From positions 1 to 22,019 of the forward strand of contig LRSR01010028.1 of the NCBI GenBank assembly GCA_001579985.1: a DNA stretch of 22,019 nucleotides, read 5' to 3'. The position numbers were made by a program, and so were the translations under genes. Below are positions 20,637-22,019 of the stretch, piece after piece. Source of the DNA: Hypsibius dujardini (Eukaryota; Tardigrada; Eutardigrada; Parachela; Hypsibiidae). The first letter of the stretch is position 1. Every line of letters starts with the position of its first letter. Under the pieces are notes generated by a model. It did no database searches. It had not been told where the DNA came from and worked only from the letters and a program-made list of their open reading frames with translations.

Positions 20637-22019
20637 CGCCAAGTCCGTTCAGGATATTTAATGCTCAGTTGCGCAGCAGAGAGCTGGACCAAAAAAGCCG
20701 ACTACCAATTTGACGATCACATTTTCCGACGTTTTTCGTCATGCGAAAGAATTGTGTATTTTATTATCGATATTAAGCCTGAACCACAAAATGCGCTCAC
20801 GAAAAAATGTGGTTCGCATCGGTGTACAGTGATAAGAATTGGTGTTCGGTGAAGAATTTGTTTTCATGTGTTGCGAAGAAAAGCAGCTGCGTATTTTGCG
20901 ATCATCTGCAAGGGCGAGAATTCTTTTTCAGTCGGTCGGCGCGGTTTTTTTGGTTTAGTTTTAAGCAACTTTATTAACGGAAGAAATGCCGGAAGGGACA
21001 GTGCGTGTTGTCTGAATCTTGAGGCGGCCTTCTTCTCACTGTGATGCGCAGAACCCTGGCCCAGGCCGTCGACTGTCCAAATTGTGCGAAATACCGCGGG
21101 GTGGTACCCTTCTTCTTCGCGGTTTTAGATTGCGGGAAAGGAAAATTTATTTTTACATATATTCAAACGCAAATAATCTAGCATAAATATAATATATATG
21201 ATAAAATACAATTTTTATGATATACATAAAAAGTATATAATTTTTTTAATTTTTATAATATATTTTAAAAAAATATGATTTTTATAATATATTTAATAAA
21301 AATAAGATTTTTATAATACATTTAATAAAAATAAGATTTTTATAATACATTTAATAAAAATATAATTTTTTATTTAAAATAAGTATAATAAATACTGATT
21401 ACTGAAATAGTCTCTCATGTTTTGAATTCCGAATGTGATATTTGCATCGTTAACATTTGACGGTTTCAAAGATCGATTTTAGTTTTCCTTCAATTACATC
21501 TGATCGTTCAGAGAAACAAATATATTTCAATACAGAAGAATCTCTGTTGAAATCGGTTTTAATAGCATCCTTAAGAAATTGAGACTTCAATCATGCTTGA
21601 TCGAGACTTGATTTTTAAATTTTATTTTATTTTAGGAAAAGGGGATGACAACGATGAACGGGTGATTATAGGAGGGACTACAGTGTATAATAATAATATA
21701 TATAATAATATATAATAATATAAACGTAGTTACATATAAATAATTTATATACATGAATAATATAAATAATGCAAATATAAATAATGCAAACATGAATAGT
21801 ATACATAAATAATAAAAATAATAATAATAAATATAAAAATGTATAAACATAACTAGTTGCTTCTGATAAATACACGGTTTTTAAATGTTAACAAGTTAAT
21901 GTTATACATATATGTAGCCTCGATCACGTCCATACGAATAGCAAACCCCGGTACTAGTACTTGCTAACAAATGGAACGCCATCTAGGTTATTATAGCATC
22001 ATATGGACATGCGATTGAT
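20637..22019. other. Gene-free AT-rich right end
   Basis: The first part would hold the promoter and 5' UTR of tetraspanin 2. From about 21150 to 21400 and 21680 to 21870 the sequence is very AT-rich low complexity. I see no exon with family resemblance or splice support to the right edge. Confidence 0.6.
21265..21370. repeat. 29-bp AT-rich tandem repeat
   Basis: About 3.5 copies of a 29-bp unit beginning GATTTTTATAATACATTT and continuing AATAAAAATAA. The first copy has TATATTT in place of TACATTT. Confidence 0.85.

Noticed and set aside
21632-21875. Tyr/Ile/Phe-rich membrane-like open frame
   Set aside because: It arises from TAT/TAA-type low-complexity AT-rich DNA; no start context, splice or family support.

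Overview
The window is animal (metazoan) genomic DNA. It carries six multi-exon protein genes with GT-AG introns, mostly 100-750 bp long. Short tandem repeats fill the introns, above all CAGA/TCTG tetranucleotides. The gene content (Dbl-family RhoGEF, PDRG1, YY1 and a tandem pair of tetraspanins) is bilaterian in character. The small introns, repeat-rich introns and tetraspanin duplication would suit a flatworm-like or other lophotrochozoan genome. That placement is inference and of low confidence; nothing in the sequence names the species.

Left half, + strand. (1) 106-6171 holds the last 12 exons of a RhoGEF of the AKAP13/GEF-H1/p114RhoGEF class; its 5' part lies off the left edge. (2) 7462-9046 is a three-exon PDRG1, a prefoldin-like subunit. 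(3) 9421-11180 is an unrecognised small gene whose product begins Met-Gly and is Cys-rich, as in dually acylated membrane proteins. Its open frame can continue into either of two last exons, and the 3' splice site of the first of these lies inside a strong hairpin.

Right half, - strand. (4) 14153-11824 is a YY1 homologue in five exons, with four C2H2 fingers and an unusual acidic C-terminal tail. (5) 17397-15436 and (6) 20636-18348 are two tetraspanins in head-to-tail tandem. Each has seven coding exons with identical intron positions and phases, so they are a clear local duplication. Genes 3 and 4 converge across 11181-11823. There is no sign of an operon or dedicated system: the genes are functionally unrelated apart from the tetraspanin pair.

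The most unusual content is non-coding. There are several fold-back structures: a roughly 125 bp palindromic element present twice; a long hairpin in intron 2 of one tetraspanin and a terminal-inverted-repeat element carrying a 17 bp minisatellite in the matching intron of the other; the hairpin over a splice site in gene 3; and an inverted pair in PDRG1 intron 1 whose mismatches fall mostly at third codon positions, as if both arms descend from a coding sequence. The right end (20640-22019) is AT-rich and shows no gene. All exon models are by eye from splice consensus, phase continuity and family resemblance recalled from knowledge; no search was run.
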